Shown here: positions 1-5,456 of the stretch, one piece after another
How positions within the stretch are numbered: the stretch's first letter is position 1
How the letters are laid out: every line of letters begins with the position of its first letter
Assembly (NCBI GenBank): GCA_030054245.1
Contig: JASGCH010000083.1
Coordinates: 1-6,637, forward strand
Source of the DNA: Gammaproteobacteria bacterium
Lineage (GTDB): Bacteria > Pseudomonadota > Gammaproteobacteria > Burkholderiales > Burkholderiaceae_C
Reading direction: 5' to 3'
DNA: 6,637 nt
Made by a program: the position numbers and the translations under genes
The notes under the pieces: generated by a model
What the model was told of the DNA's origin: nothing
Seen by the model: the letters and a program-made list of their open reading frames with translations, nothing else
The model's database searches: none

Positions 1-200
1 CTCTTGATGTGACCTTGTGAAAACTGATCCGCGGATCGCAGGTCAATAAGCCACACCTTTTCTTTATTCATAAGTTGAACTAAGGCATACGGTGCAAGAT
101 GGTGGTTACCCTCACCGTTTATAAAATGGGTCCAAAACAACCAACTTCCTGACCCAACTGCTACTAAGAATAAAATCCAATTATTAACTATAAATTCCAT
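1..200 (-). CDS. Rhodanese-like domain membrane protein (5' part, runs off the window)
   Basis: Sixty-six codons from an ATG at 200 read towards base 1 and leave the window open. The N-terminus carries one clear membrane segment (about residues 8-23, WILFLVAVGSGSWLFW) followed by a short linker and the first half of a rhodanese fold: VWLIDLRSADQFSQGHIK at residues 49-66 matches the family pattern D-x-R-x(3-4)-(E/Q/D)-(F/Y)-x(2)-GHI. The catalytic-loop cysteine would lie beyond the window, so activity cannot be judged. Family knowledge: membrane-anchored single-domain rhodaneses (YibN-like) of this architecture commonly precede grxC and secB in Burkholderiales; those genes would be off the left edge. 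The ATG is preceded by a purine-rich AAAAGGGAG, a plausible though closely spaced ribosome binding site, and is followed at once by the membrane segment, so this start is well supported. The sulfur-transfer role is inferred from the family. Confidence 0.82.
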   Translation of the reverse strand, partial: MEFIVNNWILFLVAVGSGSWLFWTHFINGEGNHHLAPYALVQLMNKEKVWLIDLRSADQFSQGHIK

Positions 201-302
201 ACTCCCTTTTATCAATGAACATCCTAATCGCTGAAGGACTACTCCTTACACCCCCTTATATGCACCACAAAAATCGCCAACCTAGGCAGATTAACGAGAA
301 AC

Positions 303-320
303 GACTGTTGCACAACGGTC
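303..320. repeat. Short palindrome, tip-only relic of the repeat family
   Basis: GACTGTTG-CA-CAACGGTC forms two 8-base arms that pair with one mismatch. The left arm equals the terminal sequence of the larger repeats at 1326, 2474 and 4466 (reading inwards). It lacks the ATCGGCT centre found in the other solo palindrome, so it may be a deletion derivative or a chance palindrome. Confidence 0.4.
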
Positions 321-416
321 TTGAGAAATACTAAAACCATAACTTTGGCCTCTTGTAAGCTAAAGTGCATAAGACCATAGTTGCACCTAGATTAGACTGC
401 CCTTATTATAAATGAC

Positions 417-450
417 AAGACTATTGCACCATCGGCTGGAGCAACAGTCC
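417..450. repeat. Solo palindromic repeat unit (two abutting repeat tips)
   Basis: The arms GACTATTGCACC (419-430) and GGAGCAACAGTC (438-449) flank a central ATCGGCT. They pair with two mismatches. The same unit, more diverged, forms the left end of the repeat at 4292-4325, and the tip plus centre (tip-CACCATCGGCT) is the terminal inverted repeat of the elements at 1326 and 2474. It lies 51 bases beyond the acetyltransferase stop codon. CCTTTT follows on the plus strand only, so it is not a convincing terminator for the minus-strand gene. Confidence 0.65.
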
Positions 451-500
451 TTTTCATGCTAAGGATGCCAAGAACCTCACCATGCCTCACCAAAAATGAC

Positions 501-1010
501 TTACTTTTTATGGAACAAAGTACACCGATCCTTGGTTACAGAATAGACATTAATCCCATAGCCACCAGGATACACATTTTCAACACATCCTTCACTGATA
601 AATCCTAATTTTTTGCAAATTTGAATCATCCTTGCATTTTCTGAATGCACATACGCCAAAACTTTCTTGACCCCAAGCACATCAAATGGATAACTCATAA
701 ATGTGTCAAAATGACGGAAAAAAACTTTAGGAGAACCAAGAGCAATATGAATGGCCACTGAAGCCTCTGTGTAATTGAAATAAATTGCCCCAAAAATGTA
801 TTCACCCTCTGGGCATTGTGAAGATGCTAGGGCTAACGCCGAATAGGCACCGTAAGTGTATCTTGAATGCGCCACTCTTTGATGTACCCAATTACAAATA
901 TCCAATTTAGGCTCGCTTACTATATAATAATTTCCGCCACTTAAAAAATCCTCATTAAATGGCATTCCTTCGACTGAAGCTAGGCTGGTCGCATTGTTAA
1001 CTTGTTCCAT
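501..1010 (-). CDS. GNAT-family N-acetyltransferase, phage-type
   Basis: This is a 169-residue protein whose whole length fits a single GNAT domain, an acetyl-CoA-dependent transferase acting in the cytoplasm; the acceptor is unknown. The core runs from about residue 70 to 165: strand GAIYFNYTEASVAIHIALG (74-92), a helix beginning around FFRHFDTFMSYPFDVLGVKKV (97-117), then the C-terminal signature VHSENARMIQICKKLGFISEG (121-141) and a last strand near NVYSVTKDRC. The pattern 'YT-x-x-x-(I/V)-x-(I/M)-H' followed by 'YPF..LG..(K/R)V' is, from memory of the family, typical of small GNAT proteins found in phages and prophages. The classic (Q/R)-x-x-G-x-(G/A) loop is not evident, which is also usual for that group. 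The ATG at 1010 is preceded by an A-rich leader (TAAAAAAAATC) without a clear Shine-Dalgarno; a second in-frame Met is residue 16. No phage neighbours are visible, so transfer is only a suggestion. Confidence 0.75.
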   Translation of the reverse strand: MEQVNNATSLASVEGMPFNEDFLSGGNYYIVSEPKLDICNWVHQRVAHSRYTYGAYSALALASSQCPEGEYIFGAIYFNYTEASVAIHIALGSPKVFFRHFDTFMSYPFDVLGVKKVLAYVHSENARMIQICKKLGFISEGCVENVYPGGYGINVYSVTKDRCTLFHKK

Positions 1011-1040
1011 GATTTTTTTTAAAATTGAATACCCTTACAT

Positions 1041-1067
1041 TCTATAACATATAACTTCATTTTGCAA
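1041..1067 (-). promoter_or_regulatory. Possible promoter of the acetyltransferase gene
   Basis: On the minus strand TTGCAA (1062-1067) and TATAGA (1041-1046) lie 15 bases apart, about 30 bases upstream of the ATG at 1010. The spacing is short and both boxes are imperfect, so this is only a candidate. Confidence 0.25.
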
Positions 1068-1110
1068 GCCAATTTTGCCTGATGAAAGAATAATTGAGCT
1101 CGTAAAAATC

Positions 1111-1209
1111 TCAGGCTGTTGTCTGTTGCATCCACCTACACCACCGAATAAAGGTCTCTGAATCCTTCATGAGCACATAAGCAGATTCATCTGGCGAAAA
1201 CAGCCTAGT
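1111..1209 (-). other. Short protein-like remnant (32 codons, no standard start)
   Basis: Between an in-frame TAA (1210-1212) and a TGA (1111-1113) the minus strand reads 32 sense codons with protein-like composition: a hydrophilic start (LFSPDESAY), then YVLMKDSETFIRWCRWMQQ. The first ATG is codon 14, which would leave only 19 residues. It may be the 3' remnant of a decayed gene or simply a chance open frame; I do not recognise the family. It ends 100 bases upstream of the acetyltransferase gene on the same strand and lies immediately upstream of the divergent ffs promoter. Confidence 0.2.
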
Positions 1210-1215
1210 TTAAGT

Positions 1216-1221
1216 TATAAT
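1216..1221 (+). promoter_or_regulatory. -10 box of the ffs promoter
   Basis: A perfect TATAAT ends 6 bases before G1228, the first base of the terminal stem of the SRP RNA, which is the expected distance for transcription to begin at the mature 5' end. The -35 is poor: TGGCGA at 1192-1197 (18-base spacer) is the best match. The position relative to the RNA makes the assignment firm. Confidence 0.7.
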
Positions 1222-1227
1222 GCTCTA

Positions 1228-1317
1228 GCGAGTTGCCCAGCATGTGAAATTAGAAACCTGGTCAGATAGGGAACTAAGCAGCCATAACTAAGGAAGCAGT
1301 GCTTCAGGTAACTCGCA
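1228..1317 (+). ncRNA. ffs: 4.5S RNA (bacterial small signal recognition particle RNA)
   Basis: This RNA binds Ffh to form the SRP that targets nascent membrane proteins to FtsY and SecYEG. Domain IV is directly readable: TGGTCAG (1259-1265), a short TAG stem, the GGAA tetraloop (1270-1273), the CTA partner, then AGCAGCCA (1277-1284). This is the conserved GGTCAG / GGAA / AGCAGCC arrangement bound by Ffh. The rest folds as one long hairpin: 1228-1237 (GCGAGTTGCC) pairs with 1307-1316 (GGTAACTCGC) over ten pairs including one G-U, AGCA 1239-1242 pairs with TGCT 1300-1303, and TTAG 1250-1253 pairs with CTAA 1288-1291. At about 89 nt it is slightly shorter than the usual 95-115 nt. There is no Alu domain, as expected for proteobacteria. 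A perfect TATAAT lies just upstream. The expected U-rich terminator is absent: a repeat copy starts about ten bases after the terminal stem. Confidence 0.93.
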
Positions 1318-1325
1318 AGAATTTA

Positions 1326-1411
1326 GACTGTTGCACCATCGGCTATGCCGCTCGGTGAGCTGTCATACACTCGGAAGGGCATAGCACAGTCATTTGACAG
1401 CTTAACCGTGG
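1326..1411. repeat. Core-less, degenerate copy of the MITE-like repeat
   Basis: Bases 1326-1367 match 2476-2517 of the full copy at 41 of 42 positions, covering the left terminal repeat and adjoining sequence. After that the copies diverge, but CAGTCATTTGACA (1387-1399) followed by ACCGTGG corresponds to CAGTAATTTGACA followed by ACCGCGG near the right end of the other copies. The central 41-base hairpin and the right terminal repeat are missing. The copy lies between the 3' end of ffs and the 3' end of the DUF45 peptidase gene, nine bases from that gene's stop codon. Confidence 0.7.
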
Positions 1412-1419
1412 TGAGTGAA

Positions 1420-2208
1420 TCAACCATATAACCACCATGAGGCCTTATGATTCTTAAGCTGTTTGCGTAAGGTCTGATAATTAGGTAAGGTCGATTCCAC
1501 CAGTTGCCAAAATTGAGCTTGGTGGTTCATATACCGCAAGTGTGCAAGTTCATGAACTACCACATAGTCAATGACCTCCAAATGGCATTGCAAAAGAGCT
1601 AGATTCAAACCAATAGTGCCATTTTGATGAGCACTCCCCCACCTAGTTTTAGCACGAGATATCCTCATATTGTGCCAATTCACCTGCATTTTTTCAGCAA
1701 AATAATCGAGTCTGGACTTAAAAATATCTCTGGCCTGTCCTTCCAGCCAGTCAACGATTAAAGCTAGTACGGCTTTGGTATCAAAATCTTCACCAATGTA
1801 CACCTCTAAAACGCATCCTCGTATCAAGTCACGGTTTAACAGTACTTTGCGTGCCTCCTTAGCAGGTTCTACTTTTATCAGTTGCACTGAAAGTGGCTTA
1901 CCTAAATAAGTGATACTACCTTGACCATCGATGAAGGTATCATAACTCGTAGACACTTCACTCAGCTGTAATTGCTTAGTAATCCATGTTCTTTTACAGT
2001 TCAGCGATTGTAAGATAAATGAATCTGGCACGCATAGCGGAGCTCTCACGACAATTTCTTGATGAATCACTTGTATAACTAGAGTCCTACGATTTGTACG
2101 CACCAGACGACAATGGATCACTTGAGTACCTAAATTGAAAGTGGTATTCTGAGTAATGGATTTCACTTTTTGTTTTTTTCTACCAATTCTGGAAAATAAA
2201 TCAATCAT
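1420..2208 (-). CDS. YgjP-like DUF45 zinc metallopeptidase (M48-like)
   Basis: This 262-residue cytoplasmic protein belongs to the YgjP/DUF45 (WLM-related) gluzincin-like metallopeptidases; physiological substrates are largely unknown. The N-terminal half (about 25-130) is the beta-rich DUF45 region, with RTNRRTLVIQVIHQEIVVRAP (37-57) corresponding to the usual 'RRARRRTI...L.V.AP' and RTWITKQL (73-80) to the 'K..WI..K' element. The catalytic half has TRWGSAHQNGTIGLNLAL (188-205) and the zinc motif HELAH (219-223) with the third ligand H229 and trailing FW (233-234), so the active site looks complete. The usual Cys of RWGSC is Ala193, a variant also known in betaproteobacteria. Length is normal for the family (230-270). 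The ATG at 2208 has no evident Shine-Dalgarno. The last residues (ASWWLYG) lie next to a repeat copy and may not be ancestral. Confidence 0.9.
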   Translation of the reverse strand: MIDLFSRIGRKKQKVKSITQNTTFNLGTQVIHCRLVRTNRRTLVIQVIHQEIVVRAPLCVPDSFILQSLNCKRTWITKQLQLSEVSTSYDTFIDGQGSITYLGKPLSVQLIKVEPAKEARKVLLNRDLIRGCVLEVYIGEDFDTKAVLALIVDWLEGQARDIFKSRLDYFAEKMQVNWHNMRISRAKTRWGSAHQNGTIGLNLALLQCHLEVIDYVVVHELAHLRYMNHQAQFWQLVESTLPNYQTLRKQLKNHKASWWLYG

Positions 2209-2473
2209 TTGTGCGTGCGATATTAAATCTATTGAATCGCATGATCTTTCTGATCAAATTTGAAACACCACCTGCGGAATGGTCGATTAGGCATGGATCG
2301 CGTGCAACCGTGGTTTGGCATCGGATATGAGCCGGACAATAACGCGGTTTTTAATGGCACGACGACCTTTCGTTGATAGAGTTGGTACTATTTCCTAGTT
2401 TCATCGTCCGCCTAAAAAAACCACTCAAACTAATCTAAAATTCTGCATTTAAAACTATTACAAGACCGTTACT
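2209..2473. other. 265-base gene-free stretch with a GC-richer patch
   Basis: This lies between the divergent DUF45 peptidase and comM genes, left of the repeat at 2474. No credible gene is visible. Bases about 2270-2375 are clearly richer in G+C than the flanks and are open for short distances in several frames (for example minus strand, about 2288-2392, 35 codons without a start ATG), which hints at a decayed or foreign fragment, but I recognise nothing in it. The peptidase promoter presumably lies near 2215-2260; no good -35/-10 pair was found. Confidence 0.45.
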
Positions 2474-2710
2474 AAGGCTGTTGCACCATCGGCTATGCCG
2501 CTCGGTGAGCTGTCATAATTACAAGGCTAGAGCGGTCGCCCCCAGCGGAATTTACTGGGGTGATCATTCGCTGGTGGGCGCTCCCCGTCTCGCATATTGA
2601 GTATATGCGAGACGGGGAGCGGAAGTCCAATGGATAGCGCAACAAACTGAGGCACCTACATAACGCAGTAATTTGACAACCGCGGCACCAGCCGATGGCG
2701 CAACAGTCTT
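2474..2710. mobile_element. MITE-like element, full-length copy (about 237 bp)
   Basis: The terminal inverted repeats are 2474-2494 on the left and 2690-2710 on the right; left and reverse-complemented right agree at 19 of 21 positions (tip AAG[G/A]CTGTTGC). The similarity continues inward through TGCCGC with a small gap. The interior has no transposase but is rich in secondary structure: CCCCAG...CTGGGG (about 2539-2560), CCGCTC...GAGCGG (about 2498-2535), and a perfect 18-bp hairpin at 2580-2620. Part or all of the element recurs at 1326-1411 and 4292-4466. The GACTGTTGCA tip is reminiscent of IS5-group insertion sequences, so a non-autonomous derivative of such an element is a reasonable but unproven guess. 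No target-site duplication is obvious. Its right end overlaps an in-frame ATG upstream of comM. Confidence 0.75.
2580..2620. repeat. Perfect 18-bp hairpin inside the repeat
   Basis: Left arm 2580-2597 (GCTCCCCGTCTCGCATAT), loop TGAGT, right arm 2603-2620, with no mismatch. No T-run follows on either strand, so it is not a standard intrinsic terminator. The same hairpin occurs at 4335-4375 with two compensated base-pair changes. Confidence 0.9.
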
Positions 2711-2769
2711 CCAGAAGCGACAGTCCCGTTATAACCACGCAAGCTATCGTATATTACAATTTCAACATC

Positions 2770-4290
2770 GTGAAATCTAATTTTATTACCATTTCTAGTA
2801 GATCCCTTAGCGGTATGCAAGCTATTCCTGTGAGCGTAGAAGTCTGTATTCAATATGCGAGCCCCGGAATACGCATTGTCGGATTGCCTGACGCTGAGGT
2901 CAAGGAAGCACGAGAGCGAGTACGCGCAGCCATTACCAACAGCGGCTGGAAATTTCCGAATGATAAACGCATTATTGTCAATTTAGCTCCGGCAGATTTA
3001 CCCAAAGATTCAGGTCGATTTGACCTTCCAATCGCTCTAGCCATATTAGCCGCCACCGACCAAATCCCAGAGCCCCAATGGCATGATTATGAGTTTGCGG
3101 GAGAACTCTCTCTCAATGGCGATGTAAGAGCCATTCGCGGGGCTTTAGCTATGTGTATCGCCTCTTATCGTCAAAATCCACATAAAATATGGATATTACC
3201 CCATGAAAGTGCATTGGAAGCCGCACTCTTACCAGACGCCACCATTTACAGTGCAAACCATTTAAACGATGTAGTGCAGCATTTCTTAAAGCCTGAAACA
3301 CATCCCTTGACTAAAGCGCTAGCACCTAAATTTAATACCAAGCTCAACCACTCACTCTGCTTAAATGATGTTAAAGGTCAAGATGATGCCAAATTGGCCC
3401 TCGAAATCGCCTCTTCTGGAGGGCATAACCTATTGCTACAAGGTCCTCCGGGAACTGGTAAATCCATGTTAGCTCATAGACTAGCCTCTATCTTACCTCC
3501 GCCAACTTTAGAACAGTCCTTAGAAATTGTCGCTATCTACAGCATAGCAGGTAAATCGCTTGAAGCCATTTGGCAACAAAGACCAACACGGCACCCTCAC
3601 CATTCAGCCTCAGTCGCCGCTCTCATTGGGGGTGGAACACCCCCACATCCCGGTGAAATATCTTTATCCCACCATGGAGTATTGTTTTTAGATGAAATAT
3701 TGGAATTTCCCCGTATTGCCCTAGAAGCTCTCAGAGAGCCGATTGAAACGGGTTATATAGCCTTGTCAAGGGCGAATTTTCAAACCGAATTTCCAGCCAA
3801 ATTTCAGTTAATTGCCACTATGAACCCTTGTCCATGTGGATATGCTGGGTGTATTCAGCCGGAATGTAAATGTAGCTCTGAGCAAATCGCTCGTTATAGA
3901 GCTAAACTCAGTGGTCCTCTAAAGGATCGTATGGATTTATTGGTACATACTCCCATGTTACCCTCAGAAATTTTACTCAGCCCAGAGAGCAATACCTCTG
4001 AAAAAAGTGAAACTGTTCGTGCAAGATGCACGGAAGTGCGTCAGCGTTGTATCCAAAGGCAAGGCAAATCAAACGCAGAATTAACTGAACGAGAGCTAGC
4101 CAATAACTTAGATATTACGGGAGAGGCTATGCAAATTGTGCATAAAGCCACCAAAAAATGGGCATGGACAAACCGATCTATTCATCGTACCCTGCGTGTA
4201 GCAAGAACGATTGCCGACATAGCCCATAGTCATTCTATAACTGAGGCACACATTCAGCAAGCCATCCATTTTCGAGTTTCCGAAATATGA
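2770..4290 (+). CDS. comM: ComM / YifB family AAA+ ATPase (Mg-chelatase-like)
   Basis: ComM is a hexameric AAA+ helicase that drives branch migration when incoming single-stranded DNA recombines during natural transformation. The N-terminal ChlI-like domain is recognisable from SRSLSGMQA and VGLPDAEVKEARERVRAAI onward. Next comes the AAA+ core with Walker A GPPGTGKS at 3442-3465, Walker B GVLFLDE at about 3676-3696, the Cys-rich CPCGYAGC...CKC at about 3829-3873, and SGPLKDRMDL at about 3910-3939. The C-terminal domain ends with the family signature LRVARTIADIAHS. Starting at GTG 2770 gives 506 residues, the normal family length. The open frame also has an ATG at 2695 that would add 25 unconserved residues, but that ATG lies inside the terminal repeat of the upstream MITE. 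Aligned to the family start (MSLAVV-x-SRALSGM), the protein should begin within a few residues of codon 2770. Neither start has a clear Shine-Dalgarno. The gene is convergent with the AEC transporter gene. All key residues are present. Confidence 0.93.
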   Translation: MKSNFITISSRSLSGMQAIPVSVEVCIQYASPGIRIVGLPDAEVKEARERVRAAITNSGWKFPNDKRIIVNLAPADLPKDSGRFDLPIALAILAATDQIPEPQWHDYEFAGELSLNGDVRAIRGALAMCIASYRQNPHKIWILPHESALEAALLPDATIYSANHLNDVVQHFLKPETHPLTKALAPKFNTKLNHSLCLNDVKGQDDAKLALEIASSGGHNLLLQGPPGTGKSMLAHRLASILPPPTLEQSLEIVAIYSIAGKSLEAIWQQRPTRHPHHSASVAALIGGGTPPHPGEISLSHHGVLFLDEILEFPRIALEALREPIETGYIALSRANFQTEFPAKFQLIATMNPCPCGYAGCIQPECKCSSEQIARYRAKLSGPLKDRMDLLVHTPMLPSEILLSPESNTSEKSETVRARCTEVRQRCIQRQGKSNAELTERELANNLDITGEAMQIVHKATKKWAWTNRSIHRTLRVARTIADIAHSHSITEAHIQQAIHFRVSEI

Positions 4291-4291
4291 G

Positions 4292-4325
4292 AGACTTTTG
4301 CTCCATTGGCTGGCCCAACAGTCTT
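4292..4325. repeat. Solo palindromic unit at the left end of the shortened copy
   Basis: GACTTTTGCTCC and GGCCCAACAGTC flank a central ATTGGCT; the arms pair imperfectly (about three mismatches). The layout is the same as the palindrome at 417-450. It either represents an independent insertion of the small unit or a rearranged left end. Confidence 0.55.
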
Positions 4326-4334
4326 ATGGTGGGC

Positions 4335-4375
4335 ACTCCCAGTCTCGCATATTGAGTATATGCGAGACTGGGAGT
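4335..4375. repeat. Second copy of the 18-bp hairpin
   Basis: Left arm 4335-4352 (ACTCCCAGTCTCGCATAT), loop TGAGT, right arm 4358-4375, perfectly paired. Relative to 2580-2620 it has A-T for G-C at the base of the stem and A-T for C-G at stem position 7; both changes are matched on the other arm. It lies between convergent genes, but no T-run follows on either strand. Confidence 0.9.
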
Positions 4376-4483
4376 AAAAGCGCAATGGATAGCGCAACGA
4401 ACTTAAGCACATACATAACCCAGTAATTTGACAACCGCGGCACCAGCCGATGGGTGCAATAGTCTTCTGTATGTTGGCCAGTC

Positions 4484-5428
4484 TTAATTCGACAATATCA
4501 AGCCACCCCACGCGGTAAAACTCAGCAATGCCACCAAAGTTGAATACATGACTATCCTAGAAACTTGCTCACTATCCGCATTAAACTGTTGTGCCAGCAT
4601 CACAACATTGGCGGCACTTGGAAGCGCCGCGGCTAAAATTAAAGGTATAAGATTTTCTGAAGGTAAGTCAACCCCAAAGTGGATCAAACTCAGTCCTATG
4701 GCCAAGATCAAACAGGGATGTAAAAAAAGTTTGCAAAATAACGCCAAAATGACATCGATACCTTGTATTCTCCACTTCAAGGTCTTGATTGGTTTACTAG
4801 GTGCTAAAATCAAGCCTATAACAAATAAAGCACAAGGCGTGGCCGCTCCCCCAAGAAGACCGACGACCAAGGTGATGGGCTGTGGTAAGGCCAGATTAAA
4901 ATAAGAAACCGCTAAGCCTAAAGCAAATCCCCATATCATGGGATTTTTATACAGCCCCTTAAATACATCAAAGATACTTCCGTCATCACGCAAAGCTAGG
5001 TACAAACAAATCGAAGAAGTGATAAATGTATCGATTAAAATGGACAACATCACCGGTCCTAAGGCTTTTGGTCCTAGTAAAGAGCTAATCAGCACCAACC
5101 CTATAAATCCGGTGTTCGGAAAACAACTAACCAAGGACAAAAAAGAAGTTTGCTTTAACGGAATGTTTGATAATAAGCCTAGGCTGTAGGTACAACCGAG
5201 TAGCATTAAGGAGCTGGTCAAGTAGGTGATGAAGATAGGCCACGAAAATATATCTTGAAGATCCCACTGTGAACTAAAGCCAAACAACATAAAGGGCAAG
5301 GCATAATATAAGATATACTTGTTAAAATCTGGTATTATTGTTTTACTGATGTGATACCTTAGCCCAGCCAAAAATCCAATAAATACAATGGCAAAAAATG
5401 GGAGGGCTGTAAAAAAAACCTTTTGCAT
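4484..5428 (-). CDS. AEC-family (auxin efflux carrier-like) transporter
   Basis: This 314-residue integral membrane protein has about ten hydrophobic segments (roughly 5-23, 37-53, 62-86, 98-119, 124-147, 165-181, 186-209, 224-250, 257-279, 290-312). That is the 5+5 inverted-repeat plan of the AEC family within the bile/arsenite/auxin transporter superfamily. Two half-repeat motifs are visible: CFPNTGFIGLVL (102-113) in the first half and ALPSAANVVMLAQQF (268-282) in the second, with the broken helices expected at the substrate site. Bacterial members move small organic acids such as malate or malonate; the substrate here cannot be told. The gene follows ispB on the same strand after 28 bases and is probably co-transcribed. 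The ATG at 5428 has only a weak upstream purine stretch. It is convergent with comM, separated by a repeat element. Length is standard and nothing suggests decay. Confidence 0.88.
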   Translation of the reverse strand: MQKVFFTALPFFAIVFIGFLAGLRYHISKTIIPDFNKYILYYALPFMLFGFSSQWDLQDIFSWPIFITYLTSSLMLLGCTYSLGLLSNIPLKQTSFLSLVSCFPNTGFIGLVLISSLLGPKALGPVMLSILIDTFITSSICLYLALRDDGSIFDVFKGLYKNPMIWGFALGLAVSYFNLALPQPITLVVGLLGGAATPCALFVIGLILAPSKPIKTLKWRIQGIDVILALFCKLFLHPCLILAIGLSLIHFGVDLPSENLIPLILAAALPSAANVVMLAQQFNADSEQVSRIVMYSTLVALLSFTAWGGLILSN

Positions 5429-5456
5429 AGAATGGGTTTTTATAAAGCTATGCCGC

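Larger units (their letters stand above)
201..500. other. 300-base gene-free stretch with repeat remnants
   Basis: No credible ORF is seen on either strand. The stretch separates the minus-strand rhodanese gene from the 3' end of the minus-strand acetyltransferase. It contains two short palindromes of the repeat family described elsewhere (303-320 and 417-449) and a third degenerate match to the repeat tip, AGACCATAGTTGCACC at about 372-387. A TATAAG on the minus strand (255-260) could be a weak -10 for the rhodanese gene, but no good -35 lies at the right distance. The region looks like decayed repeat-bearing spacer. Confidence 0.6.
4292..4466. mobile_element. MITE-like element, shortened copy (about 175 bp)
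   Basis: Bases from GGTGGGC (about 4328) to 4466 align with about 2573-2710 of the full copy at roughly 90% identity by eye. They share the hairpin, CAATGGATAGCGCAAC, CAGTAATTTGACAACCGCGG and the right terminal repeat (4445-4466, with one extra G). The left third of the full copy is replaced by a solo palindrome (4292-4325). The element starts one base after the comM stop codon (4288-4290) and ends 17 bases before the AEC transporter stop (4484-4486), so it fills almost all of the convergent intergenic gap. Confidence 0.75.

Noticed and set aside
303..449. CRISPR array
   Set aside because: The repeated units are palindromic tips at irregular spacing, with no regular direct repeats or spacers and no cas genes.
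2580..2620. Hairpin as a Rho-independent terminator
   Set aside because: The stem is strong, but no T-run follows it on either strand in either copy (2580-2620 or 4335-4375).
2673..2701. TTGACA in the repeat as the -35 of a comM promoter
   Set aside because: The sequence 16-18 bases downstream is TGGCGC-like, so no -10 exists at the correct spacing. TATAAC at 2730-2735 and TATATT at 2750-2755 are too far away.
2493..2738. Minus-strand open frame through the full repeat copy, with a similar peptide encoded at 4254-4511
   Set aside because: Both frames share peptides such as SRIYSICETGSAH only because they are translations of the same repeat DNA. The differences between copies follow hairpin pairing rather than codon structure, and each frame runs into unrelated flanking sequence.
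2656..3056. Minus-strand open frames opposite the start of comM
   Set aside because: They are antisense to conserved ComM coding sequence and have no recognisable content.
4548..5189. Plus-strand open frames opposite the AEC transporter gene
   Set aside because: They lie wholly antisense to a well-supported membrane protein gene and show no domain of their own.
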